Shown: one piece after another, positions 1 to 9,600 of the stretch
Layout: the number at the start of each line of letters is the position of its first letter
Numbering within the stretch: the first letter of the stretch is position 1
Origin: Alloascoidea africana
Lineage: Eukaryota; Ascomycota; Alloascoideomycetes; Alloascoideales; Alloascoideaceae
Length of the DNA: 64,000 bases
Direction of reading: 5' to 3'
Assembly: GCA_030581615.1 (NCBI GenBank)
Contig: JAKTTT010000009.1
Span: 124,001-188,000 of the forward strand
The notes under the pieces: generated by a model
Told to the model about the DNA's origin: nothing
Databases searched by the model: none
Seen by the model: the letters and a program-made list of their open reading frames with translations, nothing else
Program-made: the position numbers and the translations under genes

Positions 1-46
1 CCCAATCTGTTATCTCTAACACACTCTAACCGCTTGTAACAATTAG

Positions 47-638
47 GATACGAAGAAGGAGGAGTTCCCATAGGTAACTATCATATTTGAACATGCTGTA
101 TAAACAAGTTGAAAGATCCCGGGGTCTGATTTTTTGGATTTAAAGGGGCTGCGTTGATCCACGAAGATGGTCGAATCTTGGGACGAGGCCACAACAAGAG
201 GATACAAAAAGTAAGTAAATGAATTTGGTGAACCTGTAGAACTCAGCGATTAATATCTTCCTAGGGTTCGGCGGTTCTTCATGCTGAAATGTCAGCACTT
301 GAAAATGCGGGTCGAATAAAAGCCAGTGAATATCGCAAATGTACTGTAAGCCTTTCAGTTCAACTAGAGAAGAGGGCAACATTTTTTTTTTTTATTAACA
401 TTGTCAATTATAGATGTACACTTCGCTAAGTCCCTGTGATATGTGCACAGGCGCGTGTCTTTTATACGGCATTCCTCGAGTAGTCATGGGTGAGAACAAG
501 AGTTTTGTAGGAGGAGAGGATTATCTACGAGTTCGAAATGTGCAAGTGGTGAATTTGGAAAATGATGATTGTTATCATCTTATGCAGAAATTCATTACTG
601 AGAGGCCTGATGATTGGAATGAGGACATTGGGGAATAA
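47..638 (+). CDS. FCY1: Cytosine deaminase, 3' part (5' end outside window)
   Basis: Yeast-type zinc cytosine deaminase, which converts cytosine to uracil in the pyrimidine salvage pathway in the cytosol. Exons read as 47-73, 146-210, 265-345 and 414-638; the first shown exon is preceded by an AG acceptor at 45-46 and a TCTAAC branch-like site, so at least one more exon lies upstream. The joined protein contains YEEGGVPIG, then the zinc and proton-shuttle motif HAE, then SPCDMCTGA with the two zinc cysteines, and ends ERPDDWNEDIGE, nearly identical to the yeast C-terminus. Phase is preserved across all three junctions. The acceptor at 145 (TTTAAAG) is weak but is the only one keeping frame. 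It converges with the next gene, 59 bp away. Confidence is high for the family and good for the exon limits. Confidence 0.93.
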
Positions 639-697
639 ATTTAAATGCGATGATGATTATTTACATATTTATAGAAGAAGAAGAAAAGACCAAAGTT

Positions 698-1710
698 CTA
701 ACTTTTAAAATGAATCAAATCGTTCAATTTATACTGAGATGGAAGCCTTATTGGCAATTCCAATTTTTGATTTTTTTGTTCTCCATCAAAAGTTTCAAAC
801 ATGTATGTCATTTTCTCATCAATTTTGAATTTTTTTTGTAAATTTTGTAATTCTGGAGAATCCATAAGAATTTTTTTATCTTCTAAAGTTACAAACTTTT
901 CATAATCTGTATCTGAAATATCTTTAAATTGTTGATTTTGAGGAGACTGAAACAATTTTTCATGAAATTTGCGAAGTTCTTTAGCATGGACACCACCGCC
1001 ACTACTGTTGGTGGAATTTCGTGTAGTACCAAAATGGAGAAAATATTGTAATAATTTGGGTTCGTTGACGATACTTAAAACCATTAATTTGAAAGTTTTG
1101 GATTGCTCTGTTTCAAAGATATGTGTGTTTCTATTGGTTTCTTCACCCGGTATTCTCTCAATGAAATGGAAAGGAGATTTGAGTGTCGCGGAGGTAAGTT
1201 TGACAGGTTGTAATGGCGGTATACTTTTGGTAGGTTCTTTTAGAAAAGGCTCTATCTCGGTTTGATTACTTTGTTCATCAACTGATATCTTTTCATGTGT
1301 ATATAATTCTTCACCAAAAGTATCGTAAAAAGTTTTCATCCTTGGTAATGCCCGAATATCCAACAACTTTCTTGTCAATTCATGTTTCTCAATTTCCACC
1401 TGTTGTTTGTTCATTTTTAAATCGGGGTCAACGCTGAATATCATAGAGACAGAAGTGTTTGGTACAATATAAGGGAAATTGACCTTTTTTTTAACAAAAT
1501 CATCATTAGTTTATTATGTTTGCAAAATGGGAAAAGTACACACAGACTTACCATGCCTGATTTGTAGTATATCAGTTTACCAAAAGTCTTGAACCGTTCA
1601 TGGATATACTGAGATTCAAGAAACGTAGCAGGAGATCGCACTATTCTAAATGAGGTTCGTACCAAGGTATTCATATATCTTTCGACATTTCTTCCTGCTG
1701 CTCCATTCAT
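698..1710 (-). CDS. Unrecognised two-exon protein, about 314 aa
   Basis: Exons 1552-1710 and 698-1483 (minus strand), joined across a 68-nt intron with a GTAAGT donor and an AACTAAT branch-like site; the phase fits. I took the ATG at 1710, which opens MNGAAGRNVERYMN; an in-frame ATG at 1833 would add a Lys/His-rich leader translated from a poly-A-rich stretch that looks like 5' UTR. Residues about 15-75 (SFRIVRSP, then SQYIHERFKTFGKLIYYK, then SVSMIFSVDP) alternate predicted strand, helix and strand, and could be a degenerate RRM-like or small mitochondrial protein fold. The rest is charged, with Glu/Lys-rich helices and a short Ser/Gly linker. No signal peptide or membrane span is seen. I cannot assign a function; a fast-evolving mitochondrial factor is only a guess. 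Confidence 0.7.
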
Positions 1711-2042
1711 TATGATCTGACCCGTTGATGTGTATATTTGTGGTGGAGTTTTTTTTTTTTTTTCGTGATGTGTGTTGTGTGTGCACTTTGTGTATGGGTG
1801 GTGTTTTTTGAACCCAGGAAAGGCAAAAAACATGAGAAAGTTAGTTCTAAAATGCTACTACTATTCTAACAACCACATGAAATCCAAAGCGAACCGATTT
1901 TTTTTTGTTAAAGGAATAGAGCTATATACAATCAACAATATCCTTAAGAGCAGAATAAATAATAGAAAACAGTTACCCCCAAAGCGAGTCCAACTAGAAT
2001 ACATAGCTTTTCTTTAAACTTTTTATGATTTAGAATTGCCCT

Positions 2043-2073
<31 letters not shown>

Positions 2074-2226
2074 CATTCCTTTAGACCATCTTATAGACTT
2101 TATTCAATCTGTGATATCCAGACAAAAAAATCAAACATATTGATACACAACAAATGCTTAATGATCCCCAGTTAAACGCTCAAGATCTATCTTCTATGAC
2201 TTTCCAACCAAAAAAATGCCACATTT
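1711..2226. other. Intergenic, TOM5 3' flank and unknown-gene 5' flank
   Basis: Roughly 500 bp between two minus-strand genes. It holds a (CACTTT)n tandem repeat at about 2043-2075 and a T-run at 1750-1763. No conserved ORF was seen. Confidence 0.6.
2043..2075. repeat. Hexanucleotide microsatellite (CACTTT)n
   Basis: About five and a half perfect copies of a six-base unit lie in the intergenic DNA downstream of TOM5. It is one of many six-base repeats in this window. Confidence 0.9.
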
Positions 2227-2502
2227 CTAAAAACGTCCCTTGATTAACTGATAGGCAAGAGGAGCTATACAAATAATGATTAGCAAAAACTTTTGTCATC
2301 TCTTCCGATCCAAGATCCAAATGACAAAGGCAATTCTCGCTTTACCCCCTATTTTCTCATGGGTTTATATGTGTAGAATAGAACACTTACCACTCCATAG
2401 TGCAAGTGCAATATATACAGCCTGTTGAACAGTTTTGAAAGCCTGAAGCCTGTATTCATCCAGTTCTTCCTTAGTTGGTTCTCTATTAGGTCCTCCGAAC
2501 AT
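2227..2502 (-). CDS. TOM5: Mitochondrial import receptor subunit Tom5
   Basis: A 49-residue protein in two exons, 2391-2502 and 2227-2264 (minus), split by a 126-nt intron with donor GTAAGTG and acceptor GTATAG. The product starts MFGGPNREPTKEELDEYR and ends APLAYQLIKGRF. This matches the Tom5 pattern of MFG start, acidic cytosolic N-terminus, a single membrane helix (about residues 23-43) with a conserved Pro, and a short basic tail facing the intermembrane space. Tom5 is a tail-anchored subunit of the outer-membrane TOM complex that passes preproteins to the Tom40 channel. Length agrees with the 50 residues of S. cerevisiae. The exons are too short to be found as a plain ORF; identification rests on both ends matching after splicing. 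Confidence 0.9.
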
Positions 2503-3261
2503 GATTCGTTGTTTTTTTTGGTTACTTTCTTTCGAATGCCAATGCTTCGTTCAGTTTGGTAGTATCCAAATTAAGCGGCGAATGAATGAATGGAAGAAAT
2601 TGATAAAAAAAAGGAAGGGATTTACCCGGCACAGTTCGAGATATTATGTGTGTCTGGTGAATCCCACAACTTTATCACAAAACGTTAGTTAAGGAGTTTT
2701 GGAAATGAAAAATAAACTACAAAATTTCTTTTTATACAGTTTTTTTCTCAATGGATATTGCATTCTTTTTTTTTTCTTTATGATGGTTTCCACTTACAAA
2801 GTTAGCAAATCTTTCATTTGGCGGTTTACTTACGTAATTTAGACTGCGGGAGAGCCGGGTAAGCCGGGTATTTTAAACCTCCTCCCCCCGCACCCGATTA
2901 GAAGTCATCGAGAAAGCAGAAATATGTGTAGAGCCGATTAGATTGTTTGCCAAAAGAAAAAAAAAAAAAAAGTAGTACAGATAAACATCTATAAATCCCC
3001 ATAACTTAACAATTACAACGATAATTAGATCCAACAACAAAAAGAAAGAAAAACTAACAAACAAAACAAAAACAAAAATAATAAAAAAGAATGTGGTCAA
3101 ATCTCATATCTACTTAGGCTCTCAATCTCTCGTGTCTTAATAATGCACAAGAGCTATGTATTTTCGTGATGTCTATGTTATATTTTTATTTTTCAATAAA
3201 TCCTACTTTTCTTCTTTTTCTTTTGATACAAGCATGGACATTTGAAGTTTTTTGGATTTTT
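2503..3261. other. Intergenic: TOM5 promoter and ANT1 3' flank
   Basis: 760 bp with long A- and T-tracts (for example 2766-2776 and 2956-2971). Short T-rich ORFs here translate to Phe-rich low-complexity peptides and are not genes. No RNA gene was recognised. Confidence 0.6.
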
Positions 3262-4452
3262 TTATACAGCAACAGCAGCCCTTGCTGTCCTCCTTTGATT
3301 TATTTTTTTCTTCAACCCTATAAGTTTGTAGATGAGCATAATCATCAAAATTTCAACCTGTTCTTTAAACATAAACAGTAGACCCTGGACAACAAAGCCT
3401 TTGCTTAATTGAGGACCGATACCTTTGAACAAGCCTGGGATTCCTTCAGTTTTGTAGAGATAGACTAATGCCTGGATAAAAGAGTTGAAATAGACAGGTT
3501 TACCGTCCAGCAAGACAGGTTTGCCATCGACGAGTTTCATATGATGATGGTGAAGGGGGTGTTCTTCTGTGGTTGGTTGCTTTTCCTCCTCTTTTACTAT
3601 TATTACACTAGATGATGAGACTGATGCAGAGGGCTCTTGCTCTTGCTCTTGCTCTTGCTCTTCCGATGATGATGAAGTTGCTAGATATTCTTCTTCGTAA
3701 TGGGCACCTGATTTTGACTGAACCATCACTTTGGAAACAATCAAAGGCTGTGTTGCAATGGTTGCTAAACTCTTGGAAAGAGCGCCAAGAAGAAAGTTTT
3801 CCTTTGCGTTTAGGTGTTGTTTGTTGGGGAATAACAAGGTTTTTAAACGTTCGAATGAGCCATATGTTATGGAAGGATTGACAGTAAGGACAAAGCCTGC
3901 TTTCAAGCCTCTCCACAAGCCGATGATTCCTTCCTCGCCAACGACCTCACGGGCGGTGTCGATAAGGCCTTTTCTACCATCGCCTTCCTGGGTTTGCTGG
4001 CGGGTTGTGACGACGGCGACGGGGATGGTGAACATCTGGGCAAGAGCGCCCGCAAGAGCCCCAAGAATCAGTTCTACCACAGTCGAGTTTTGTGCATTTT
4101 TTGAGTCTTTGCCGCGTTTGAGATGAGATGCATAGAAGCCACGGATCAAGGAATACCAGTAGAAATATGCAAAGTTGGTTGAGGCGTTTCCAATCAGGCA
4201 GCCGGCAAGGCCGCTGTACAGGCCGGCAAGGCCATCGATTCTGTAGATTTTCTTGATTGCATCCAGGGTGCCGTGGTAGAAATGCTCTTCGTGGAGATGG
4301 GCAGGTTTCTTTTTGGGCTGGAGCTGGATACGGGTTTTGACAACGTCCAGCGGATAGATGACGGCGTTGGCCAGGGTTGCTGCCAGGGCGCCCGCGACCG
4401 CCTTGTTCCAAGGAGACAGAGTCAGAGGTTGCTGCTTCGAGGCTACGGACAT
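3262..4452 (-). CDS. ANT1: Peroxisomal adenine nucleotide (ATP/AMP) carrier, Ant1/Pmp47-like
   Basis: A single-exon, 396-aa mitochondrial-carrier-family protein. Repeat 1 has the full signature YPLDVVKTR (about residue 35); repeats 2 and 3 have the altered forms IPVAVVTTRQQT and TQPLIVSK that are typical of peroxisomal Ant1. The blocks NPSITYGSF and VVQGLLFMF also match Ant1. It imports ATP into peroxisomes for fatty-acid activation. I chose the ATG at 4452 (MSVASKQQPLTLSPW), because the 19 residues upstream of it look like leader. An insertion at about residues 265-335, between TM5 and TM6, is not usual: Ser, then EQEQEQEQE from a CTCTTG hexamer repeat, then a His patch. It makes the protein about 70 residues longer than the S. 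cerevisiae one. It is divergently transcribed from the Mis18-like gene. Confidence 0.9.
   Translation of the reverse strand: MSVASKQQPLTLSPWNKAVAGALAATLANAVIYPLDVVKTRIQLQPKKKPAHLHEEHFYHGTLDAIKKIYRIDGLAGLYSGLAGCLIGNASTNFAYFYWYSLIRGFYASHLKRGKDSKNAQNSTVVELILGALAGALAQMFTIPVAVVTTRQQTQEGDGRKGLIDTAREVVGEEGIIGLWRGLKAGFVLTVNPSITYGSFERLKTLLFPNKQHLNAKENFLLGALSKSLATIATQPLIVSKVMVQSKSGAHYEEEYLATSSSSEEQEQEQEQEPSASVSSSSVIIVKEEEKQPTTEEHPLHHHHMKLVDGKPVLLDGKPVYFNSFIQALVYLYKTEGIPGLFKGIGPQLSKGFVVQGLLFMFKEQVEILMIMLIYKLIGLKKKINQRRTARAAVAV
3636..3661. repeat. In-frame hexanucleotide repeat in ANT1
   Basis: About four copies of CTCTTG encode alternating Glu-Gln on the minus strand, inside the loop before the last carrier helix. 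Confidence 0.85.
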
Positions 4453-4965
4453 GATGAGAGTTGGTTGCTGGAGTGTGTTGCAAGAGGTTGGAACCGGGAG
4501 CAGGCACAATATAAACGAGATGGGATAGGAGGAGCTGGGAGGGGAACACGGGGTGGGGGACAGCCGAGGAAGATACGAGCGACTATAAGCTTTTGCCTAC
4601 CCCGGACTGTTCTTTCGTACCGGCCAAAAGTCAGCAGTAGCTGTCAGGAGTCGAGTCGAGTCGCTGGCCCGTCTGCCCGCGACGGAGCTGCCAGCTGGCA
4701 GCTGGTGACCGTCGATTTCGCTTTCGCTTTCGCTCTAGCTCGTTCGATCGCTCCTCGCTCCTCGCTCGTCTGCCCTGCCCGGGTTGGAGTTGGAGTTGGA
4801 CCGCCCGTCGCGGCCTCGCGAACCCTGCGCGCGCATGTGATCTTGGCCGGGGACGGCTGGCGCGCTTGCCGGCCCGACACCGCGCGGGAGGGCGATGGCC
4901 CCCAGGCCGTGGGCCCCAGGCCGTGGGCCGGGCTTCTCGGGGCTGGCGGGCTGGCGGGCTGGGCG

Positions 4966-5030
4966 TTGTGAGCTGTGAGCTGTGAGCTGGGCGCCGTGAG
5001 CTGGGCGCCGTGAGCTATGAGCTGTGAGCT
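4966..5030. repeat. Tandem GTGAGCT/GGGCGCCGTGAGCT repeat
   Basis: A run of seven-base GTGAGCT units mixed with a longer GGGCGCCGTGAGCT unit in the GC-rich promoter island. Confidence 0.85.
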
Positions 5031-5069
5031 GGCGGCCAGGCTCTGCCAGGCCGAGGAACAGAATCGAGT

Positions 5070-5106
5070 CGCTTTTCGCTTTTCGCTTTTCGCTTTTCGC
5101 TTTTCG
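5070..5106. repeat. Tandem GCTTTTC repeat
   Basis: About five perfect seven-base units in the 5' flank of the Mis18-like gene. Confidence 0.9.
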
Positions 5107-5194
5107 TCTGGGGTCGCTGCGAAACGATGGGGCGTGCTGCTCCGGGAGTTTGCGCCCCCAGGTTCCGGGAACAGCACCCCGTCCCGTCTCACTT

Positions 5195-5227
5195 TGGCTT
5201 TTTGGGCTTTTTGGGCTTTTTGGGCTC
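5195..5227. repeat. Tandem GGGCTTTTT repeat
   Basis: Three to four nine-base units, ending about 40 bp before the chosen start codon of the Mis18-like gene. Confidence 0.9.
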
Positions 5228-5267
5228 CAGGGCGGCAAGGGTGAGCATCTCGAGACCAGACTGGACC

Positions 5268-6020
5268 ATGAGCACGGGCAAAGACGAGGAGAACGGCAAC
5301 GCAAAGCCCCGGCTGGCCATCTTCCAGTGCTCCGGATGCTTCAAAACAATTGGCAACTCGAGGGCCTGGCTGGGCTCCAACAAACACCTCAACGCCATCT
5401 GTCTGCAAAGCGTGGAGCAATCCGATGGCGAGCCAGTGGTGCAAAAAGGTTCAAAGCTAAGATCCTCTTCCAGAGGCACCGATTTCGGGGCTGCCTACTA
5501 TGATCTTTCCTGTCTCAAGTGTAAAACCTCGCTGGGAAGGTGGTTCATGACCACCCCTCCACATTTGGATAACGCTCGAGAGTGCTATGTTTTATTCGCC
5601 AGAAGGATACGAACCTATTTCGTTGGCTCGGGCGAGCCCACAGTGGAGGATGTTCTCCATATAGTCCCCGATATAAACGTCTTGAACCCTACATCCGAGG
5701 ATTTGGCCCAGCGCTTGGCAATGCTGGAGGCCATGACCATCCATATCCACGAACAACTCTATGACTTGTCTACCCGAATCTCAGAGATGACGACACAGTT
5801 ACCGAAAGAAATAGGTCCGGTGATAAGGTCCGAGCTGAAAACAAAGTCCACCTACGCTTCAATTGAACGCCAACTGGAAACTATCAGAGCAAAAATTACT
5901 GGAGAGAAACCAGATAATGCTAAAAGCGATAAGAATTATCCTAATGATGATAGCGAAATGCCAGACCTTGTTGAAACCCCAAAGCCGGTTGAACCTGCCA
6001 AAACAACTACAAATCCATGA
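5268..6020 (+). CDS. Mis18-like centromere protein (Yippee-fold zinc domain plus coiled coil)
   Basis: A single-exon 250-aa protein. Residues 18-31 read IFQCSGCFKTIGNS and residues 80-96 read LSCLKCKTSLGRWFMTT, so the two CxxC pairs (C21/C24 and C82/C85), the (I/L)G(D/N)S motif and the LGR-x3-T-T motif of the Mis18 domain are all in order. After this come LD..R..F...RI..Y.VG (about 100-120), as in fission-yeast and animal Mis18, and then a heptad-like helix (about 155-200), as in Mis18 C-termini. The tail is acidic and Pro-rich. In known systems Mis18 licenses CENP-A loading at centromeres. The ATG at 5268 (MSTGKDEE) is preferred, since the in-frame upstream ATG lies in the repeat-rich leader. 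The alternative is a divergent Yippee protein, but the LGR block and coiled coil favour Mis18. Confidence 0.8.
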   Translation: MSTGKDEENGNAKPRLAIFQCSGCFKTIGNSRAWLGSNKHLNAICLQSVEQSDGEPVVQKGSKLRSSSRGTDFGAAYYDLSCLKCKTSLGRWFMTTPPHLDNARECYVLFARRIRTYFVGSGEPTVEDVLHIVPDINVLNPTSEDLAQRLAMLEAMTIHIHEQLYDLSTRISEMTTQLPKEIGPVIRSELKTKSTYASIERQLETIRAKITGEKPDNAKSDKNYPNDDSEMPDLVETPKPVEPAKTTTNP

Positions 6021-6624
6021 CACGAAACTCCTTATAGATGAGGTACTTGTGGTATAATCTTTATGAATTATTGCGCTCTGTTGCTGTATTATTGATAAAA
6101 ATAGATAAAATGATGGGTTGATAGTTCTCTCTCATCGTTCCTGCACCGCACCAAACAGTAGAACCCTCTCTCTCTCAAGAAGGCCCATAATTTGATGACA
6201 TTAGCTTAGCTCAGCTCACCACCACCAGGACTAGACTCTGCTGACTCCCGGGCTTTGGGCCTCTCTGGTCTTTATAGTTTGGGCCCGACTTTCTCCTTTC
6301 TGCTTGGAGAACCAGCGTTTCCCAACTAGCCTTTTCTGTCCTTTCCCTTTCCCTTTCCCTTTTGCACGTGGACAGAACTTAAAAGGCAGCAGCCGTGGGT
6401 GGGCCAACGAGTGAGAGAGAAAAAAAAAGAAAAAAGTCTAACCCGAGTCGAGTGTGTGCAACTACGATTTTGTTATTTACCCGTATACCATATAGACTCT
6501 CCATCGCCGTCTGTCATATCTTGGTCGTCATATCCTGATCGGGATCGCGAGCACATCTTTCGTCTTCCTCATTGCCCAGCCCTGGCCTGGTGCTTTCCCC
6601 TTGTGTTAGATCATTTTGGATCCT
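6021..6624. promoter_or_regulatory. Promoter region of the AreA/Mks1-like gene
   Basis: 600 bp. A CCCTTT tract lies at about 6338-6362, followed at once by a CACGTG E-box at 6365-6370. Downstream is purine-rich leader. No ORF of note. Confidence 0.5.
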
Positions 6625-9600
6625 ATGACCGCTACGGACACTCGCTCAATGAGTAAAGACCTCCTCCATGGCCTTTCACCGAATGGCATTTCAGGACCTG
6701 ACAGAACTCGTCCACCACACTTTCTGGTGGTTTCACCCTCTTTACTCTTTGAAAACGTTCCGGGCGCCGGCGCCTCCGGTACACATGAAATTTTGACCGT
6801 ATGGAGGGCTTTTTCAAAATGCTCCGGTTATGTGTCAGAAGGTCGCAGACTTGAAAATATATCCTGGAGAGTCTTGAATAAAAGTTTTACCTGTCGGTCC
6901 GAGCTACAAGATCTAGATCTAGATCTAGATCTAGAACAAGATCAGGATCAGGATCAGGATCAGGATCAGGATCAAAGGACGTGGACGTATGGTGACAAGG
7001 TTTGGAACAAGTCGCACATGCCTCCAAATCATCAGTTCCCCCCGTTTGATACCGATGTCAATCATGATCTACCGAACAAGACCCAAAGACAAGAGGATAC
7101 GAATATTTACATTGGATATGACCACCCATCTCACGAAATTAAAAAAGATGAACTGGATAGTCGAAAGCAATATGAACAGTTGAGCCAAATGATTCAGCAG
7201 CTACTACTTGTCACCAAATCAAACGATACCAACAACTCCGAGTCTGTGCGCAAAAGCCAAGGAGGTCGTCCCAGTAATGAACAAAATCAGGGAAGCATGG
7301 TTAATCGACAATCAAGCCCAAGCCCAAGCCCCAGCCCAATCCAAACTCAACAAAGACAACAATTGAGTAAACCTGGTGAAACCAGATCATCCAAAAATTC
7401 TAGCGGGAATAGGAGACCTGGAATGACGAGAAGTTCAAAAAGACATTTAATTGGACTTTCGAATCGATCGAAATCAAATCCAAACATTTACAAGTTATCG
7501 AAACCAACTGTGGAAAAAATCAATAATGAAAGGCAAAAGAAAGCCGATGATGATAAACCTCCAAAATTGAATCCCGAAAATATCTCAAAATCTCAAAGTG
7601 TTCCTCTATTGGATTACAACAAGAATAATAATAGTAATGTGGAGAGCAGTGTTATACTACTGGAAACAGATAATCACCAAAAGACACTCCCTGAAGCAAT
7701 CAACGCTTATTCAAATGGGCATAAATCAGGGTTGTTTGAACGTAGACGGATGAAACCAAACATACAAAGGCAAGGCTCGGGATTTAAAAAACAATCCCAA
7801 GTTGTCAACGCCCAATCTGGTTTGGGTAGACCTGTCCAAAGAATTCTACCTCGAGATTTGATCATGACGTCTCTTGCTCCTATGGGATCAGGCAAACCGA
7901 TTGATGGTAAAAGGACAACAACAAGTAGGAAGATTTTCTACATTGATGCTAATGATGGCGATGATGATGAAAATGATGAAAACGATGGCAAGTGTAGTGA
8001 TACACAAGATCAGATAAAGTCGACCAAGAAGACATCTCCTCCCAAACATGTTTACAATTCTGATGATGATGATGATGATGATGAAGAGAAAGATCAATCA
8101 GAGTCGAAAACCAGTGTAAGAGAGATTTTGGCTGATGACGATAGCGATACTTCTTCCAATTGGTCATCAGTAAGTGAATCTGAATTCGAATCAGATGATG
8201 AAAAAGGATGGAAAGAAATCAAATTTGAGAAACAGGATCCCGTTATAAGACCACTAGGTTTGAAAAGAGGACAATCTGCATTATCTTCTCTATTCATCAA
8301 AGATATGGCCAAAAATAAGGAAAGAAATGAGAATGAAAATCATGCTTCTGATGAACAACATACCCGCAAAGAGATTAAAAAATCAGACAATAATAATCAA
8401 CATTTGACCGATTCCATAACAACAAAGAGAAGACCATCTCTAGTACATCACAAAACAGTAGATTTTTTGATACCTTCTACAATGGCCTCAAATACTCTAT
8501 TACCACTAACTGCTGCAACTTTTGACCCGCGATGCTTTATGGCCCCAGCCACCACAACTTTAGCTACTTTCCCAACTGTGGTATCATCAAATGGGAACCA
8601 GCAGCAGTTCCCATCCACAGGATCAAATACCAATGAGCAACATACAACCAGTGGAAGTTTTACTTCAACTGGAAATCTCAAATCTGGGTTTTCTCATCGA
8701 AGATCAAAGACTAGTCCAGGAGGTGACATGCACATCTATGACCATAATCGTGTCAGGGACGAGAATCCCATGGAACGAGACTCAAAGAGTCAAGGTCAAT
8801 ATCTTTTATCCAAAGTTGCAAGTTTGAAGAACGTAAACGATGCAATATTATCTATTATTCCGAAAAGTGCAACTGCCCTCACATTTGGACTTCATCATCA
8901 TCTTGCCAGTGATTTTAAAACTGAGGAGCACCTGCCATCTACCAACGACAAAGATTTTTCGGAATCTGGGATTGAGCCCTGTGCTAGCACCACGGGGAAT
9001 GGTCGCACTTCGGAAAGTGGGAAATTAATGAAGGCCTCTTTGGAAGGAATCAAACTACACAGATTTACAAATTGTGTTTTAACTGCAAAGGAAGAGAAAC
9101 CTGATGTTGGAAAACTGACGAAATCTCAAATTGTTCGAAATAGTTTCGAGACTGCTAATCAGACGGATAAGAGTAAGAGCAAGAGTAAGCGCCACGAACC
9201 TCCGATAAGGAAAAATCGGTCGTACTCATTTTCAGCATCAACAACTAAAACTGCCCAAGAGGAGCAAAGTGGCCAGTCACCGGTCTCCAAGTTATCACCT
9301 CGCTCCACGAGACAGCAAATGTTGGCTACAGAGCTTTCTGAATCTTTACGCAAGAGTCTGATACTGGAACAACGCAATTTGAAAGTCACTTCTAGTAGCT
9401 GTTTTGCAGTGAATCATGGCCACACAAGAAACAGACTATCCCATCGCAGAACACAATCAAATCTGGAACGCCACCACCATCAGCAGCAGCATAGTGGCGA
9501 TAAGGTTAAAGCCATGGAAGGGGAATTGCAAGGAGACAATGGAGTCGAAGCGGGCTTGGAACTACAAGAACACGGACAAGCTCAAACTCAAGGTCAGCAA

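Larger units (their letters stand above)
4453..5267. promoter_or_regulatory. GC-rich divergent promoter region with nested tandem repeats
   Basis: Shared upstream region of ANT1 (minus) and the Mis18-like gene (plus). About 4640-5060 is strikingly G+C rich (some 60-base rows are near 80%), in a window that is otherwise about 40%. Tandem repeats follow one another: GTGAGCT units at about 4966-5030, GCTTTTC units at about 5070-5106, GGGCTTTTT units at about 5195-5227, plus duplicated CCCAGGCCGTGGG. Long open frames on both strands here result from GC bias and resemble nothing. Confidence 0.6.

Noticed and set aside
2873-3100. Hydrophobic small ORF on the minus strand
   Set aside because: Phe/Leu/Val text translated from T-rich tracts, with no splice logic or conservation clue.
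4644-5444. Long minus-strand open frames across the ANT1/Mis18-like promoter
   Set aside because: They lie in a GC-rich, tandem-repeat block, translate to low-complexity Ala/Arg/Ser/Gly text, and overlap the supported Mis18-like gene.
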